Source: Falsiroseomonas sp041690465 (lineage in GTDB: Bacteria; Pseudomonadota; Alphaproteobacteria; Acetobacterales; Acetobacteraceae). Taken from it: a stretch of DNA of 64,000 nt. The notes beneath the pieces were generated by a model, which ran no database searches, was not told the DNA's origin, and was given only the letters and a program-made list of their open reading frames with translations. Positions within the stretch are counted from its first letter, which is position 1. Each line of letters begins with the position of its first letter. The position numbers and the translations under genes were made by a program. The stretch is taken from the NCBI RefSeq assembly GCF_041690465.1, contig NZ_JAWLHG010000011.1, positions 97,001-161,000 on the forward strand, given 5' to 3'. Below, piece after piece: positions 8,517-17,517 of the stretch.

Positions 8517-8986
8517 CAGCCGAGCACTCCCGGGAAGAAGGTCCGCAGCGCGGCGACCGTGCAGGCCGCGAGGACGCCGGCAACCACGTCGTCCAGCATC
8601 ACGCCGAAGCCGCCCGGCTGAGCATCCGCCCAGGACACCGGCCAGGGCTTCAGGATATCGAGCGCGCGGAACAGCAGGAAGGCGAGCAGCACGCCGGGCA
8701 GCGTCGCCGCCGGCAGCGCGGCCAGGGCCAGCAGCATGCCGGCGCCCTCATCGGCGACGAACCAGGATGGATCGTCGCTGCGGTCGGCCGTCACGCGCGG
8801 TGCCGCCCAGAAGCCGGCGACGGTCAGCACCAGCGCCAGCACCAGGCAGGCGGCGGGCCCGAGCAGGACCAGCGGCAGCACCACGAGCGAGCCCCATGTG
8901 CCGGGTGCCGGCCGGATCAGCCCCACCCCACCGAGCGTGGCGACCAGATGCGCGACGCTCATTCCGGTGAAGGAATCGGGCCTCAT
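8516..8986 (-). CDS. pgpA: phosphatidylglycerophosphatase A
   Basis: A 156-residue integral membrane phosphatase that dephosphorylates phosphatidylglycerophosphate to phosphatidylglycerol. It has the N-terminal GLIRPAPGTWGSL motif, the DPSWFVADEGAGMLLAL acidic motif and ILKPWPVSWAD followed by GVMLDDVVAGV, with three to four hydrophobic segments. The start ATG at 8986 overlaps the upstream hydrolase stop by four bases (ATGA). It belongs to the coupled minus-strand operon that ends with pncC and the dipeptidase. Confidence 0.93.
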   Translation of the reverse strand: MRPDSFTGMSVAHLVATLGGVGLIRPAPGTWGSLVVLPLVLLGPAACLVLALVLTVAGFWAAPRVTADRSDDPSWFVADEGAGMLLALAALPAATLPGVLLAFLLFRALDILKPWPVSWADAQPGGFGVMLDDVVAGVLAACTVAALRTFFPGVLG

Positions 8987-9825
8987 GGAATGCGGTCCAG
9001 GAAGCGGTCGAGCGCGACCGCCACCAGCGGCTCCTCCAGCGTCGGGCAATGGCCGCTGCCGGGCATGTTGACGAATGCCATGTCCGGCCGCTCCTGCCGC
9101 ATGCGCAGCGCGGTGGCCGGCGAGAGCAGCTCGGACAGCTCGCCGCGCACCAGCATCAGCGGCGCATGCGCCAGCGCGCCGAAGGCGCCCCACAGTTCCG
9201 GCATCGGCCCGGCGCCGCGCATCGCCTCGGCGATGCGGATGTCCCAGCGCGGATGCCAGCGGTCATCCTCGCCGGGCGCGTAGGTGAGTGCGGCGAAGCG
9301 GCGCCAGCCGCCGGAATCCAGCACCAGCGGCGGCAGATTCGCCTGCAGGAAGGCCACCGCCTCCTCGAGCGAGCCGAGCGCCGGGTCGCGCCCCACGAAA
9401 CCCTGCACCTGGTCGAGCCCGACCGGTTCCAGCTTCGGCCCGACATCGTTCAGCACCGCGGCCGCGATGGCGGAAGGCCGCATCACCGCCAGCACCATCG
9501 CCAGGATCCCGCCGAAGCTGGTGCCGACGATCACCGCGCGCGGGCAGTGCAGCGCCGCCATCGCATCCAGCACGTCGCGCAGCGAGCCCTCGATGCCGTA
9601 GCGCGCGGGATCCGCCGGGCGGCCGCTCTCGCCATGGCCGGCATGGTCGAGCGCGATCACCCGCCGAGTAGCGGCGTGCCGCGCGGCGAGCGTCGAAAAA
9701 TCCGCCGCGCTGCGCGTCAGCCCCGGCAGGCAGAGGACCGGCGTGCGCCCCTCCGGACCCGGCTGGTCCAGCGCCGAGAGCAGCAGGCCGTCGCGGGCGT
9801 GGAAGGTGATCCGCCGCGCGCTCAC
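8983..9825 (-). CDS. alpha/beta-fold hydrolase
   Basis: A 280-residue alpha/beta hydrolase. The nucleophile elbow is VGTSFGG, the oxyanion region LCLPGLTRSA, and DHAGHGES follows strand 4; the catalytic histidine is in GSGHCPTLEEP and the acid probably in VRGELSELL. The start is taken as GTG at 9825 because it overlaps the transglycosylase stop as GTGA and the protein then begins directly at the first strand. Upstream sequence in the same frame is non-family and lies wholly inside the transglycosylase gene. The substrate is unknown; the operon context does not define it. Confidence 0.85.
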   Translation of the reverse strand: MSARRITFHARDGLLLSALDQPGPEGRTPVLCLPGLTRSAADFSTLAARHAATRRVIALDHAGHGESGRPADPARYGIEGSLRDVLDAMAALHCPRAVIVGTSFGGILAMVLAVMRPSAIAAAVLNDVGPKLEPVGLDQVQGFVGRDPALGSLEEAVAFLQANLPPLVLDSGGWRRFAALTYAPGEDDRWHPRWDIRIAEAMRGAGPMPELWGAFGALAHAPLMLVRGELSELLSPATALRMRQERPDMAFVNMPGSGHCPTLEEPLVAVALDRFLDRIP

Positions 9826-11798
9826 CGCAGCAGGCCGGCCAGCGGATGCGGCAGGTCGGCGGTGGCGGTGTCGCGCGCGCGGTAGATCACGACGTTCTCG
9901 ATCACCCGCTGCACGTAGTTCCGCGTCTCGCCGAAGGGGATCATCTCCATCCAGTCGAGGATGTGCGGCCCGCTCGCCACCCGCGGGTCGCCATAGGTGC
10001 CGAGCCACTCATCCACCCGCCGCGGCCCGGCATTGTAGGCGGCGGCGGCCAGCGGCAGGGCCCCGCCGAAGCGGTCCAGCATCTCGGCGATGTAGGCGGC
10101 ACCGAGCCGGAGGTTGTGCTCGGGGTCGGAGGTCAGCATCCCTGTGCTGTGCCGGATGCCGAGCCGCCGCGCCACCTGCCGCGCCGTGCCGGGCAGCAGC
10201 TGCATCGGCCCCCGCGCATTGGCGCGCGAGACGGCGCCGAGCTCGAAATTGCTCTCCTGGCGGGTGATGGCGTGCACCAGCGCGGCCTCGGCGCCTTCGG
10301 CGGGCGCGGCATAGGGGGTCGGCCAGCCATCCTCCAGCAGCACCACGCCGTCGGCGCCGCTGCGGCGCGCGATCCAGACCGCATGATCGGGCCGCCCGAT
10401 CAGCACGCCGAGCCGGGCGATCAGCCAGCGATCCGCCGCATCCGGCGCGACCTCCTCCATGCGGAGCAGGAAGGTACGCGCGCGGTCGGATTGGCCTAGG
10501 TCGGCCAGCGTCACCGCCGCGCGCACCAGCTCCCGCGCAGCGAAATGATCCGCCGCCTCTCGCGAGGGCGCGGGCAGCGCGGCGCCGGCGATCCGCGCCG
10601 CCAGGCGCTGCGGCGTCTCGCCCAGCGCCAGGCTGGCGAGCTGGCCGTAGAAGGCCACCGGCAGCGCAGCCGCTTCCTCCCAGCTGGTCCGGGCCTCCGC
10701 CGTGCGGCCCAGCGCGGTGAGCGCCAGCCCCTCCCAATAGGCGCTACGCGCGCGGGTGATGACGCTGCGGCTGTCCTCGGCGACGCGGGCGAAATGCGCC
10801 AGCGCGCCGGCGGCATCGTCCAGCCGGCGCAGCGCGATGAAGCCGGCGAGGAACTCGGCCTCCTGCCGCGGCTCGCCGGGTTCCGTCTGGCCGTGGCCGC
10901 GCGCCACGCGATAGGCGGTTGCGGGATCGCCGAGCCGCAGCAGCTTGCGCGCCAGGATCTGCCGCTCGGTCCAGACATCGCGCGCGGCTTCCGGTGGCAT
11001 CCCGGTCTGCAGCGGCTCGGCGGCGGCCCAGACGGCGGCGGCCTCGGCGTCGCGGTCGGCACGGCGCAGCAGGCGCGCGCGTTCGTGCATCACCCCGAGG
11101 TCGCGGATGCCAGCGGCCCCCTCCGGCTCGCGCCCGGCGCGCAGCGCGAGCCGCGCCTCGGCGGCGGCGCGGCGCGCCGGGTCGAGCCGCGGCACCAGGC
11201 GGGAGGCCGGGCCGGCCTGCTCCTGCCAGAGCAGCCGGTCGAAGCGGCGGGCATGGTCATCGGCGGTCAGGATGGCGGCGTGGCGCTCGGCGAAGGCTGC
11301 CTCGACGGCGGGATCGTCGGGCGGACCCTCCCGCCATGCTTCGCGCAGCGCTGCGGCCGCCTCGGCACCGCGCCCTGCGCGGGTGAGCGCCGCCGCCAGG
11401 CGATCGGCGCCGGCGAGACCGCGCGGCGGGATGCGGGCGAAATGGCGCAGCACCAGCGCATCGTCCGGCTCATTGGCCAGCATCTCCTCGGCACGCGCGG
11501 CGATGCCGACGGGGAAGGGCCAATCGGGGTTCGCCCCCAGCCAGGCCACGAGCTCGGCGGCGCCGGCGCCGGAGTCGCGCGAGAGCAGGCGCAACCAGGT
11601 GACCAGTTTCGCGGCCAGCGGATCGGCGGCCTGTGCCAGGGCCTGGGCGTCGGGGAAGCGGCCGGCCTGGGCGGCGGCCAGCGCCTGACGGCCGGCGGCG
11701 CGGGCGGGTTCGCTTGCCCAGGGCTGGGCCGCAACCGGGCCACAGGCGAGCGACATCAAGAGGATGGCGGGGAGCATACGGCGCATGGCACCAACCAT
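9822..11798 (-). CDS. soluble lytic murein transglycosylase (Slt-type)
   Basis: A protein of about 658 residues with a signal peptide (MRRMLPAILL to PVAAQ), a long alpha-helical superhelical region of TPR-like repeats and a C-terminal goose-type lysozyme fold. The catalytic glutamate is in ITRQESNF; GPMQLLPGTA and AAYNAGPRRV are the other SLT motifs. It cleaves peptidoglycan to 1,6-anhydromuropeptides in the periplasm. The start is ATG 11798 (AGG 9 bases upstream) or ATG 11786. It is the first gene of a coupled five-gene operon and is divergent from the sulfotransferase-like gene. Confidence 0.92.
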   Translation of the reverse strand: MVGAMRRMLPAILLMSLACGPVAAQPWASEPARAAGRQALAAAQAGRFPDAQALAQAADPLAAKLVTWLRLLSRDSGAGAAELVAWLGANPDWPFPVGIAARAEEMLANEPDDALVLRHFARIPPRGLAGADRLAAALTRAGRGAEAAAALREAWREGPPDDPAVEAAFAERHAAILTADDHARRFDRLLWQEQAGPASRLVPRLDPARRAAAEARLALRAGREPEGAAGIRDLGVMHERARLLRRADRDAEAAAVWAAAEPLQTGMPPEAARDVWTERQILARKLLRLGDPATAYRVARGHGQTEPGEPRQEAEFLAGFIALRRLDDAAGALAHFARVAEDSRSVITRARSAYWEGLALTALGRTAEARTSWEEAAALPVAFYGQLASLALGETPQRLAARIAGAALPAPSREAADHFAARELVRAAVTLADLGQSDRARTFLLRMEEVAPDAADRWLIARLGVLIGRPDHAVWIARRSGADGVVLLEDGWPTPYAAPAEGAEAALVHAITRQESNFELGAVSRANARGPMQLLPGTARQVARRLGIRHSTGMLTSDPEHNLRLGAAYIAEMLDRFGGALPLAAAAYNAGPRRVDEWLGTYGDPRVASGPHILDWMEMIPFGETRNYVQRVIENVVIYRARDTATADLPHPLAGLLR

Positions 11799-11937
11799 AG
11801 CGCAAAAACCTGCCCGGCGCAGACAGGCGAGCGCCACGATGCGCGGCCGTATGACAGGTGCGTGTGTCCAACCTATGCTGCGCCCGCTCACGCGCCCGTC
11901 ACCCGATGCCGGGCATCTCCGTGTGCGGAAAGGCCGC

Positions 11938-12537
11938 ATGCGCGCAATCGTCGTCGGGTTTCCCAAATCGGGGACCTCAACCCTGCAGCAGGCCCTGCAG
12001 AAGAGCGGATTGCGTTGCGCGCATTGGCGGTATCGCGGCCAGCCGATCGGGCGGCTCGTCTATGATGGCTGGTTCGATACGGGCGATCCCTTCGCGCATT
12101 TCCCGACGCTGGACGTGCTGACGCAGATGGACATCTGCCTGCCGGCCGAGGGGCTGAACGACTGGCCCAATCTCGACATCCCGCTGCTGCTCGCGATTCG
12201 CGAGGTGCATCCGACCTGCCTGTTCATCCTGAATGCGCGCGATCCGGCGCAGACCGCCGACAGCATCCTGCGCTGGGGAGACCTGGCGAAGCGGCTGAGC
12301 GAGGGGGCGCAGCCCGGCCTGCCCATGGGGCGCGGGCAGAAGCGCGCGGATCTCGTCCGCTGGATCGCGACGCAGCTGTCGGCGCTGCGGCGGATCTTCG
12401 CCGCCGACCCGCATTTCCTCGACCTCGACATTGCGGCGCCGGATGCGCCGCAGCGGCTGGGCGCTGCGCTTGGGCTCGAGATCACGTGGTGGGGAAAGGC
12501 GAACGAGAACGCGCCGAAGCTGCCGGCGACCGGCTGA
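11938..12537 (+). CDS. sulfotransferase-like protein
   Basis: A 199-residue protein beginning with a 5'-phosphosulfate-binding P-loop (VGFPKSGTSTL, residues 5-15). Further on, FILNARDPAQTADSILRW resembles the 3'-phosphate-binding R/S segment of PAPS-dependent sulfotransferases. It is short for the family (usually 250-300 residues) and ends soon after the helix that follows HFLDLDI. The ATG at 11938 has GGAAAGG upstream. The acceptor is unknown. The 389-base stretch downstream lacks a convincing gene, so loss of a C-terminal part is conceivable, although the protein ends in a normal-looking tail. Confidence 0.75.
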   Translation: MRAIVVGFPKSGTSTLQQALQKSGLRCAHWRYRGQPIGRLVYDGWFDTGDPFAHFPTLDVLTQMDICLPAEGLNDWPNLDIPLLLAIREVHPTCLFILNARDPAQTADSILRWGDLAKRLSEGAQPGLPMGRGQKRADLVRWIATQLSALRRIFAADPHFLDLDIAAPDAPQRLGAALGLEITWWGKANENAPKLPATG

Positions 12538-12926
12538 AGCGGCGGGGCCTTTCGCCGCATCGATTCGCGCAGCGATCACGGCGGGCCGGCCCTGATGCCG
12601 GTCGCGGCCGTGGAGCGCTATACGTCGGTGCGGGGCCTGGGCGATGGCGTGGTCGCGGCGCGGATCGGTATGCACAGTGGCTTCGAGATGGCCGCTACCG
12701 TGACCGAGGTGCTCGCCCGGCGCCAGCATCATCCCGGCCGACAAGCCGACGGCCGCGTTCCGAGCGGGGGGTGGTGACGCCTGACAACAAGATCCATCGT
12801 CGCTCCCCCCGCCCGGTGAGCCTTCGCGGCGATCGGATCGAAGCGGGAGCGGCGGCGGCAGCCTGACGGGTTGCGGACCGCCTGCGTCGCCCCGACACTC
12901 GCCGCTGGCGAGAGGGGATTGTGGGC
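12538..12926. other. 389-base stretch without a supported gene
   Basis: The region lies between the sulfotransferase-like and FAH-family genes. It holds only short open frames; the best is a 60-codon plus-strand frame at 12595-12777 with no ribosome site and no recognisable motif, perhaps a gene remnant. The far end carries the AGAGGGG ribosome site of the next gene (12911-12917). No RNA gene is seen. Confidence 0.5.
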
Positions 12927-13706
12927 ATGGCGCTTTGGGTCCGGTTCGGCCGCGAGGGCGCGGAGGGCTTCGGCACGCTCGATGATGGGGCGATCCGCGT
13001 GCATGCGGGCGACCTCTTCGCCGTGCCGACCCCGACAGGAGACGTGCTGCCGCTCGCGGATGTCGCGCTGCTGCCCCCGGTTCGGCCAGGCGTCTTCATC
13101 GGGCTGTGGAACAACTTCCACGAGGCGGCAGCGAAGCAGGGGCTGGCCATCCCGGAGACGCCGCTGTTCTTCCTGAAGTCGCCGCGCAGCGTGGTCGGGC
13201 CGGAGGCGCCGATCCGTCCACCCGCCGGCTACGCCGGCCGCGTGCTCTACGAGGGCGAGTTGGGCCTCGTCATCGGGAGGCGTGTCGCCAATGCGAGCGA
13301 GGACGAAGCGGCAGCGGCGATCTTCGGGCTGACCTGCGTGAACGACGTGACGGCACTCGATCTGCTCAATGCCGATCCCTCCTTCGCGCAATGGGCGCGC
13401 GCCAAGGGCTGCGACGGCTTCGGGCCGATCGGGCCGGCGATCGCAACCGGGCTCGACTGGTCGGCGCTGCGCGTGCAGGTCGCGCTGAACGGCCGCGTGC
13501 GGCAGGACTATCCGCTCTCCGACATGATCATCCCGCCGGCGCGCATCGTCGCGTTGATCTCGCGCGAGATGACGCTGGAGCCGGGCGACATCATCGCTTG
13601 CGGCACCAGCCTCGGCGCGCTGCCGATGCGGCCGGGGATGGTGGTGGAGGTGACGATTGCCAGTATCGGCACGCTCCGGAACGTCTTCGCGCCGGCCGCT
13701 CAGTAG
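12927..13706 (+). CDS. fumarylacetoacetate hydrolase family protein
   Basis: A 259-residue FAH-superfamily enzyme. YEGELGLVIG supplies the metal-binding glutamates, CVNDVTALDL the aspartate region, and AKGCDGFGPIGPAI the family loop; the C-terminal ISREMTLEPGDIIACGT is the classic FAH ending. Members hydrolyse or decarboxylate beta-diketo acids such as 2-hydroxyhepta-2,4-diene-1,7-dioate or acylpyruvates. ATG 12927 is preferred (9 bases from AGAGGGG); GTG 12921 is possible but too close to the SD. Its last 7 bases overlap the convergent reductase gene. Confidence 0.88.
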   Translation: MALWVRFGREGAEGFGTLDDGAIRVHAGDLFAVPTPTGDVLPLADVALLPPVRPGVFIGLWNNFHEAAAKQGLAIPETPLFFLKSPRSVVGPEAPIRPPAGYAGRVLYEGELGLVIGRRVANASEDEAAAAIFGLTCVNDVTALDLLNADPSFAQWARAKGCDGFGPIGPAIATGLDWSALRVQVALNGRVRQDYPLSDMIIPPARIVALISREMTLEPGDIIACGTSLGALPMRPGMVVEVTIASIGTLRNVFAPAAQ

Positions 13707-14677
13707 CAGCCGGCGGCGCGCCCGCGCGCACGGACCAGGGCCAGCACCGTGCGGCAGGTCGGCACCTCCACCCCCACCAGTTCGGCGAGTTCCACCACCA
13801 CGCCGAGCAGCGCATCAATCTCCATCGGCCGGCCGCGCTCCAGGTCCTGCAGCATGGAGGTCTTGTGCGCGCCGACCTCGGCCGCGCCGGCAATGCGCTT
13901 GTCCACGTCGATGCCGAAGCGCACGCCAAGCTTCGTGCCGACCTCCTGCGCCTCCAGCATCATCGCGCGCGCGATGCCGCGCGTGCCTTCGTCGCCGGTC
14001 AGCACGTCGAGCGTCTGCGTGGTCAGGGACGAGATCGGGTTGAAGGCGAGGTTGCCCCACAGCTTCACCCAGATCTCGTCACGGATCTTCGGCCGCACCG
14101 GCGCCTTGAAGCCGGCGGCGATCAGCGCCTCAGACAGCGCGGCGATGCGCGGCGTGCGCTCGCCGGAAGGCTCGCCCAGCGTGAAGCGGTCGCCGTAGGT
14201 GTGCTCGATGACGCCGGGCTCCGGCACCTCGGCGGCGGGGTAGACGATGCAGCCGATGGCGCGCTCCGGCGGCAGCAGGACGCTGACAACGCCGCCGGGA
14301 TCGACGCTCTCCACGCGGCGGTCTTCATGCGGACCGGGCAGCTTGTGGAAATACCACCAGGGGATGCCATTCACGGCGGACACCACCGCCGTCTCGGGCC
14401 CCAGCAGCGGCTGCATCTGCTTCGCGGCACCGGGCAGCGAATGCGCCTTCAGCGTGACGACGACATAATCCTGCGGCCCCGCTTCCTCCGCGGTGCCGAC
14501 GCAGCGCGGATAGACGGTGATCTCCTGCCCTTCGCTGCGCAGCGTCAGGCCCTTGGACTGCATCGCCGCCAGATGCGGCCCGCGCGCGATGACGGTGACC
14601 TCCGCATCACCTTTCGCCGCGAGCTTCGCCGCCATCAGCCCGCCGATCGCGCCGGCGCCGAAGATGCAGATGCGCAT
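13700..14677 (-). CDS. 2-dehydropantoate 2-reductase family protein
   Basis: A 325-residue ApbA/PanE-type oxidoreductase. It has a Rossmann start (ICIFGAGAIGGLMAAKL), the VVTLKAH lysine motif and the C-terminal helical domain with KLWGNLAFNPISSLT. Classical PanE reduces ketopantoate with NADPH for coenzyme A synthesis. Members of this length with an LPGPHEDRRVESVDPGG insert are often paralogues of unknown substrate, so no symbol is given. ATG 14677 has GGAGG upstream. It lies 70 bases downstream of a CoA ligase on the same strand and may share its transcript. Confidence 0.87.
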   Translation of the reverse strand: MRICIFGAGAIGGLMAAKLAAKGDAEVTVIARGPHLAAMQSKGLTLRSEGQEITVYPRCVGTAEEAGPQDYVVVTLKAHSLPGAAKQMQPLLGPETAVVSAVNGIPWWYFHKLPGPHEDRRVESVDPGGVVSVLLPPERAIGCIVYPAAEVPEPGVIEHTYGDRFTLGEPSGERTPRIAALSEALIAAGFKAPVRPKIRDEIWVKLWGNLAFNPISSLTTQTLDVLTGDEGTRGIARAMMLEAQEVGTKLGVRFGIDVDKRIAGAAEVGAHKTSMLQDLERGRPMEIDALLGVVVELAELVGVEVPTCRTVLALVRARGRAAGCY

Positions 14678-14747
14678 CAGAGCCTCCGATGGCAGCAGGG
14701 CGGAGCCGCGCCTCGCGGCGAGCACCGAAGGCCTGAATCGGCGGCGC

Positions 14748-16265
14748 TCACATCGAGATCCCCAGCTTCTCCGCCAGCCCGATGCGCATCAGCTTGCCGG
14801 TCGCGCCCTTCGGGATCTCCGGCACGAACACCACCTTCCGCGGCACCTTGAAATCCGCCAGGTGCTGCGCGCAGAAGTCGCGCAGCTCGCGCTCGGTGAG
14901 TTCGGCGCCTTCGCGCAGCACCACCGCGGCGCCCACTTCCTCGCCGAGCTTGGCGTGCGGGATGGCGAAGCACAGCACCTGCGCCACCGCCGGGTGCGCG
15001 GAGAGCACGCCGTCCACTTCCAACGGCGAGACCTTCTCGCCGCCGCGGTTGATCAGTTCCTTGAGCCGGCCGGTGAGCAGCAGGAAGCCGTCCTCGTCGA
15101 ACAGCCCCTGGTCGCCGGTGCGGAACCAGCCATTGGTGAAGGCCTTGGCGTTCGCCTCCGGGTTCGCCTCGTAGCCCTTGGTGACGTTGGGGCCGCGGAT
15201 CACCACCTCGCCGATCGCGCCTTGCGGCAGCAGCGTTCCGTCATCGGCCATGATCGCCACCTCCGGGCCCGCCGCGCGGCCGACCTTGCCCGGCTTGCGC
15301 GGCCCGGCGAGCGGGTTCGAGCACATCTGGTGGCTCGCCTCCGTCATGCCGTAGCTCTCGACCAGCGGTGCGCCGAACACCTTCTCGAGCTGCTCCATCA
15401 CCGGGCCGGGCAGCGAGGCGGAGGAGGAGCGCAGGAAGCGCAGCTTCACCCGCTCGATGATCTCCTTGTTGCGTTCGGCGCGGGAGAGGATCGCCTGGTG
15501 CATGGTCGGCACCGCGGTGAACCAGGTCGGGCGCTCCTCATCCATCCAGCGGAAGAAGCGCAGCGCATCGAAGCCCGGCGTGCACACCACCGCGCCGCCC
15601 GCTCCCAGCGAAGACAGCACGGCGGCGATCAGCCCGTGGATGTGGAACAGCGGCATGACGTTCAGGCAGACATCCTCGGCCGTCAGCGCCAGCGCCGCGC
15701 CGATATGCCGCCCGCTCGCGGTCACGTTGCCGTGGGTCAGCGGGACGATCTTCGGCCGGGCCGTGGTGCCGGAGGTGTGCAACACCAGCGCCACGTCGTC
15801 CTCCTGCGCGGTGCCGGGTTGCCTTGCGCTGCCGGCGGTGCCGCCTTCCAGCGTGAAGTCGCCCGCAGCCTCGCCCGGCACCACCTCGATGATCGGCACG
15901 CCGAGCTTCGCCGCCGCCGCGCGTGCCGGCGTCTCGACACCCTTGGCCACCAGCAGCGCCTTGGCCTTGAGGTCCTCGATGTAGAACTCGAACTCTTCCT
16001 GCCGGTAGCCGGGATTGAGCGGCGCGGTGGTGGCGCCGCAGGCCACGGTGACGAACACCGCCGCCATCTCCGGCCCGTTCGGCAGCACGATCGCCACCCG
16101 GTCGCCGCGGCCGATCCCCTTCGCGTTCAGCGCCGCCACGGTGCGCCCGGCCAGCTCGCGCAGCGCGCCATAGGTCAGCGGCTTGCGGCCTTCGGTGGCG
16201 CGCAATGCGGGACGCGCGGCCTCGCCGCGGTCCAGGAGCTCGGCGACGGTGCGATAGCCGGTCAT
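14748..16265 (-). CDS. acyl-CoA synthetase, oxalate--CoA ligase (AAE3/Pcs60) type
   Basis: A 505-residue ANL-superfamily adenylating enzyme. The P-loop is LHTSGTTARPK; motif A5 is ESYGMTEASHQM; A7/A8 are GWFRTGDQG and GRLKELINRGGEKVSPLEVD; the catalytic lysine is in PKGATGKLMR. The MTEASHQMCSNPL segment and overall pattern match the peroxisomal Pcs60/AAE3 oxalyl-CoA synthetase branch, so oxalate is a reasonable first guess; another short or medium acid is possible. ATG 16265 has GGGAG upstream. No oxalyl-CoA decarboxylase or formyl-CoA transferase is present in the window. Confidence 0.85.
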   Translation of the reverse strand: MTGYRTVAELLDRGEAARPALRATEGRKPLTYGALRELAGRTVAALNAKGIGRGDRVAIVLPNGPEMAAVFVTVACGATTAPLNPGYRQEEFEFYIEDLKAKALLVAKGVETPARAAAAKLGVPIIEVVPGEAAGDFTLEGGTAGSARQPGTAQEDDVALVLHTSGTTARPKIVPLTHGNVTASGRHIGAALALTAEDVCLNVMPLFHIHGLIAAVLSSLGAGGAVVCTPGFDALRFFRWMDEERPTWFTAVPTMHQAILSRAERNKEIIERVKLRFLRSSSASLPGPVMEQLEKVFGAPLVESYGMTEASHQMCSNPLAGPRKPGKVGRAAGPEVAIMADDGTLLPQGAIGEVVIRGPNVTKGYEANPEANAKAFTNGWFRTGDQGLFDEDGFLLLTGRLKELINRGGEKVSPLEVDGVLSAHPAVAQVLCFAIPHAKLGEEVGAAVVLREGAELTERELRDFCAQHLADFKVPRKVVFVPEIPKGATGKLMRIGLAEKLGISM

Positions 16266-16335
16266 GCGCTTCTCCCTGATGTGCCGCGACCATATCGGCG
16301 CCAGGCCGGGGCAGGAAGGGGAGGGCGCCGGGCGG

Positions 16336-17166
16336 CTATGCCCGTGGGTAGGTCTGGTCCTGGACGGTGTCCATCGGCACCGCCTCCACGCCTGCCGGCG
16401 CCAGCAGGCGAGTCTCCACATGGTCCGCGTGCAGCAGGTGCAGCAGCGCGCCGCCGATCCGCGCACCGGGAATGCCCGGCTGCATCGAGGCCGGCACGGT
16501 GAAGGACAGCGACGGCGCCCAGACATGCGTCACCGCACCGCGCCTGATCTCGTGATGCAGGTGCAGATGGCCGGAGGCGACCAGCCGTAGCCCCGGATGC
16601 GTCAGCAGCGGCGCCAGCGCCGGCCGCGCTTCGGGCGGCACCGACCAGGGGTTCCACCCGGCCTCCTCCGGCGCGTGCAGGAAGGGCGGCTTGTGGAGGA
16701 ACAGCGCGATGCGCCGGTCGCCCGCGCCCGCGGCGGCCGCGGCGATGAAGGCGGCCTGCGCCTCCTCCTCGGCGTGGCCGGTGCCCATGACCTCGGAGTT
16801 CAGGCCGATCACGCGCCAGCCAGGCAGGTCCACCACCCCGCGGCCCGGCCCGAGATGCCGCCGCCAGCGGTCGAGCCGTGCATCGTCGACCGGCTGGTGC
16901 GGTGCCAGCTTCGGCTCGCTGCCGACATCATGGTTGCCTGGCAGCGCCAGCAGGGGGGCGGCGAAGGCGCGGTGCTGCTCGGCGGCGAAGGCGAGGTCGG
17001 GCTCGCGGCCGGCGCCATCCAGCGAGAGGTCGCCGCTGGCCACCACCAGGTCGGGCGGCGCGGCCTCGGCAGCGCGGCGGACCAGGTCGAGATTGCCGCG
17101 GAACAGCCCGTTGCGTGGCGAGAGATGCGCGTCCGAAACCTGCAGGATCGAAGGCACCCGCCTCAC
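16336..17166 (-). CDS. calcineurin-like metallophosphoesterase
   Basis: A 276-residue cytosolic phosphoesterase with all five metal motifs: VSDAHLS, ASGDLSLDGAG, LPGNHDVG, FLHKPPFL and SGHLHLHHE. The family includes Icc-type cyclic nucleotide phosphodiesterases, but the substrate cannot be read from sequence. The start is taken as GTG 17166, which overlaps the upstream gene's stop as GTGA; GTG 17157 is an alternative. It is cotranscribed with the small DUF2892 membrane protein. Confidence 0.88.
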   Translation of the reverse strand: MRRVPSILQVSDAHLSPRNGLFRGNLDLVRRAAEAAPPDLVVASGDLSLDGAGREPDLAFAAEQHRAFAAPLLALPGNHDVGSEPKLAPHQPVDDARLDRWRRHLGPGRGVVDLPGWRVIGLNSEVMGTGHAEEEAQAAFIAAAAAGAGDRRIALFLHKPPFLHAPEEAGWNPWSVPPEARPALAPLLTHPGLRLVASGHLHLHHEIRRGAVTHVWAPSLSFTVPASMQPGIPGARIGGALLHLLHADHVETRLLAPAGVEAVPMDTVQDQTYPRA

Positions 17167-17369
17167 GCCTCGCTGGTTGGTGTCGGCGCCTTGCAGGTGC
17201 TCAGCCCGAACAGCGGGTAGATCGGGCAGACCCGCGTCAGCCCGGTGATCAGCGGCAGGAAGCCGAGGATGCCCCACCAGCCGATCGGGCCGAAGATCCA
17301 CATCATCACCAGCGCCGTGCCGATGCCGAGCCGCACCGTCTGGTCGAGCGCCCCGATGTTCCGGCCCAT
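17163..17369 (-). CDS. DUF2892 (YgaP-transmembrane-type) small membrane protein
   Basis: A 68-residue protein with the DUF2892 pattern: MGRNIGALDQTVRLGIGTAL, a second hydrophobic segment WWGILGFLPLITGLTRVCPIYPLFG, then a short soluble tail. The conserved CPIYPLFG-x-STC cysteine region is as in inner-membrane YgaP-like proteins. ATG 17369 has GGAGGAGG-type SD support. It is coupled to the phosphoesterase through GTGA. The role of this family is poorly defined. Confidence 0.88.
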   Translation of the reverse strand: MGRNIGALDQTVRLGIGTALVMMWIFGPIGWWGILGFLPLITGLTRVCPIYPLFGLSTCKAPTPTSEA

Positions 17370-17517
17370 CCTGCCCTCCTCCGGCCAGCCATCCCCGCTT
17401 CCAGCACAGCCTGGACCGCCCGCCGCGTCCAGAGCCGCTGGCGCGGCACGGCGGCGGCGAGGCTGGACGCCCCCTCCGCCGGCGGCCATGCTCGCAGACC
17501 GAGCAAGGGAGAAAACC

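Noticed and set aside
12595..12777. A 60-codon plus-strand frame
   Set aside because: No ribosome site, no recognised motif and a proline/arginine-rich end; kept only as a possible remnant in the gap entry.
14748..17166. CoA ligase and metallophosphoesterase as one functional unit
   Set aside because: They are on the same strand but separated by 70 bases without shared chemistry, and the phosphoesterase is already coupled to the DUF2892 gene.
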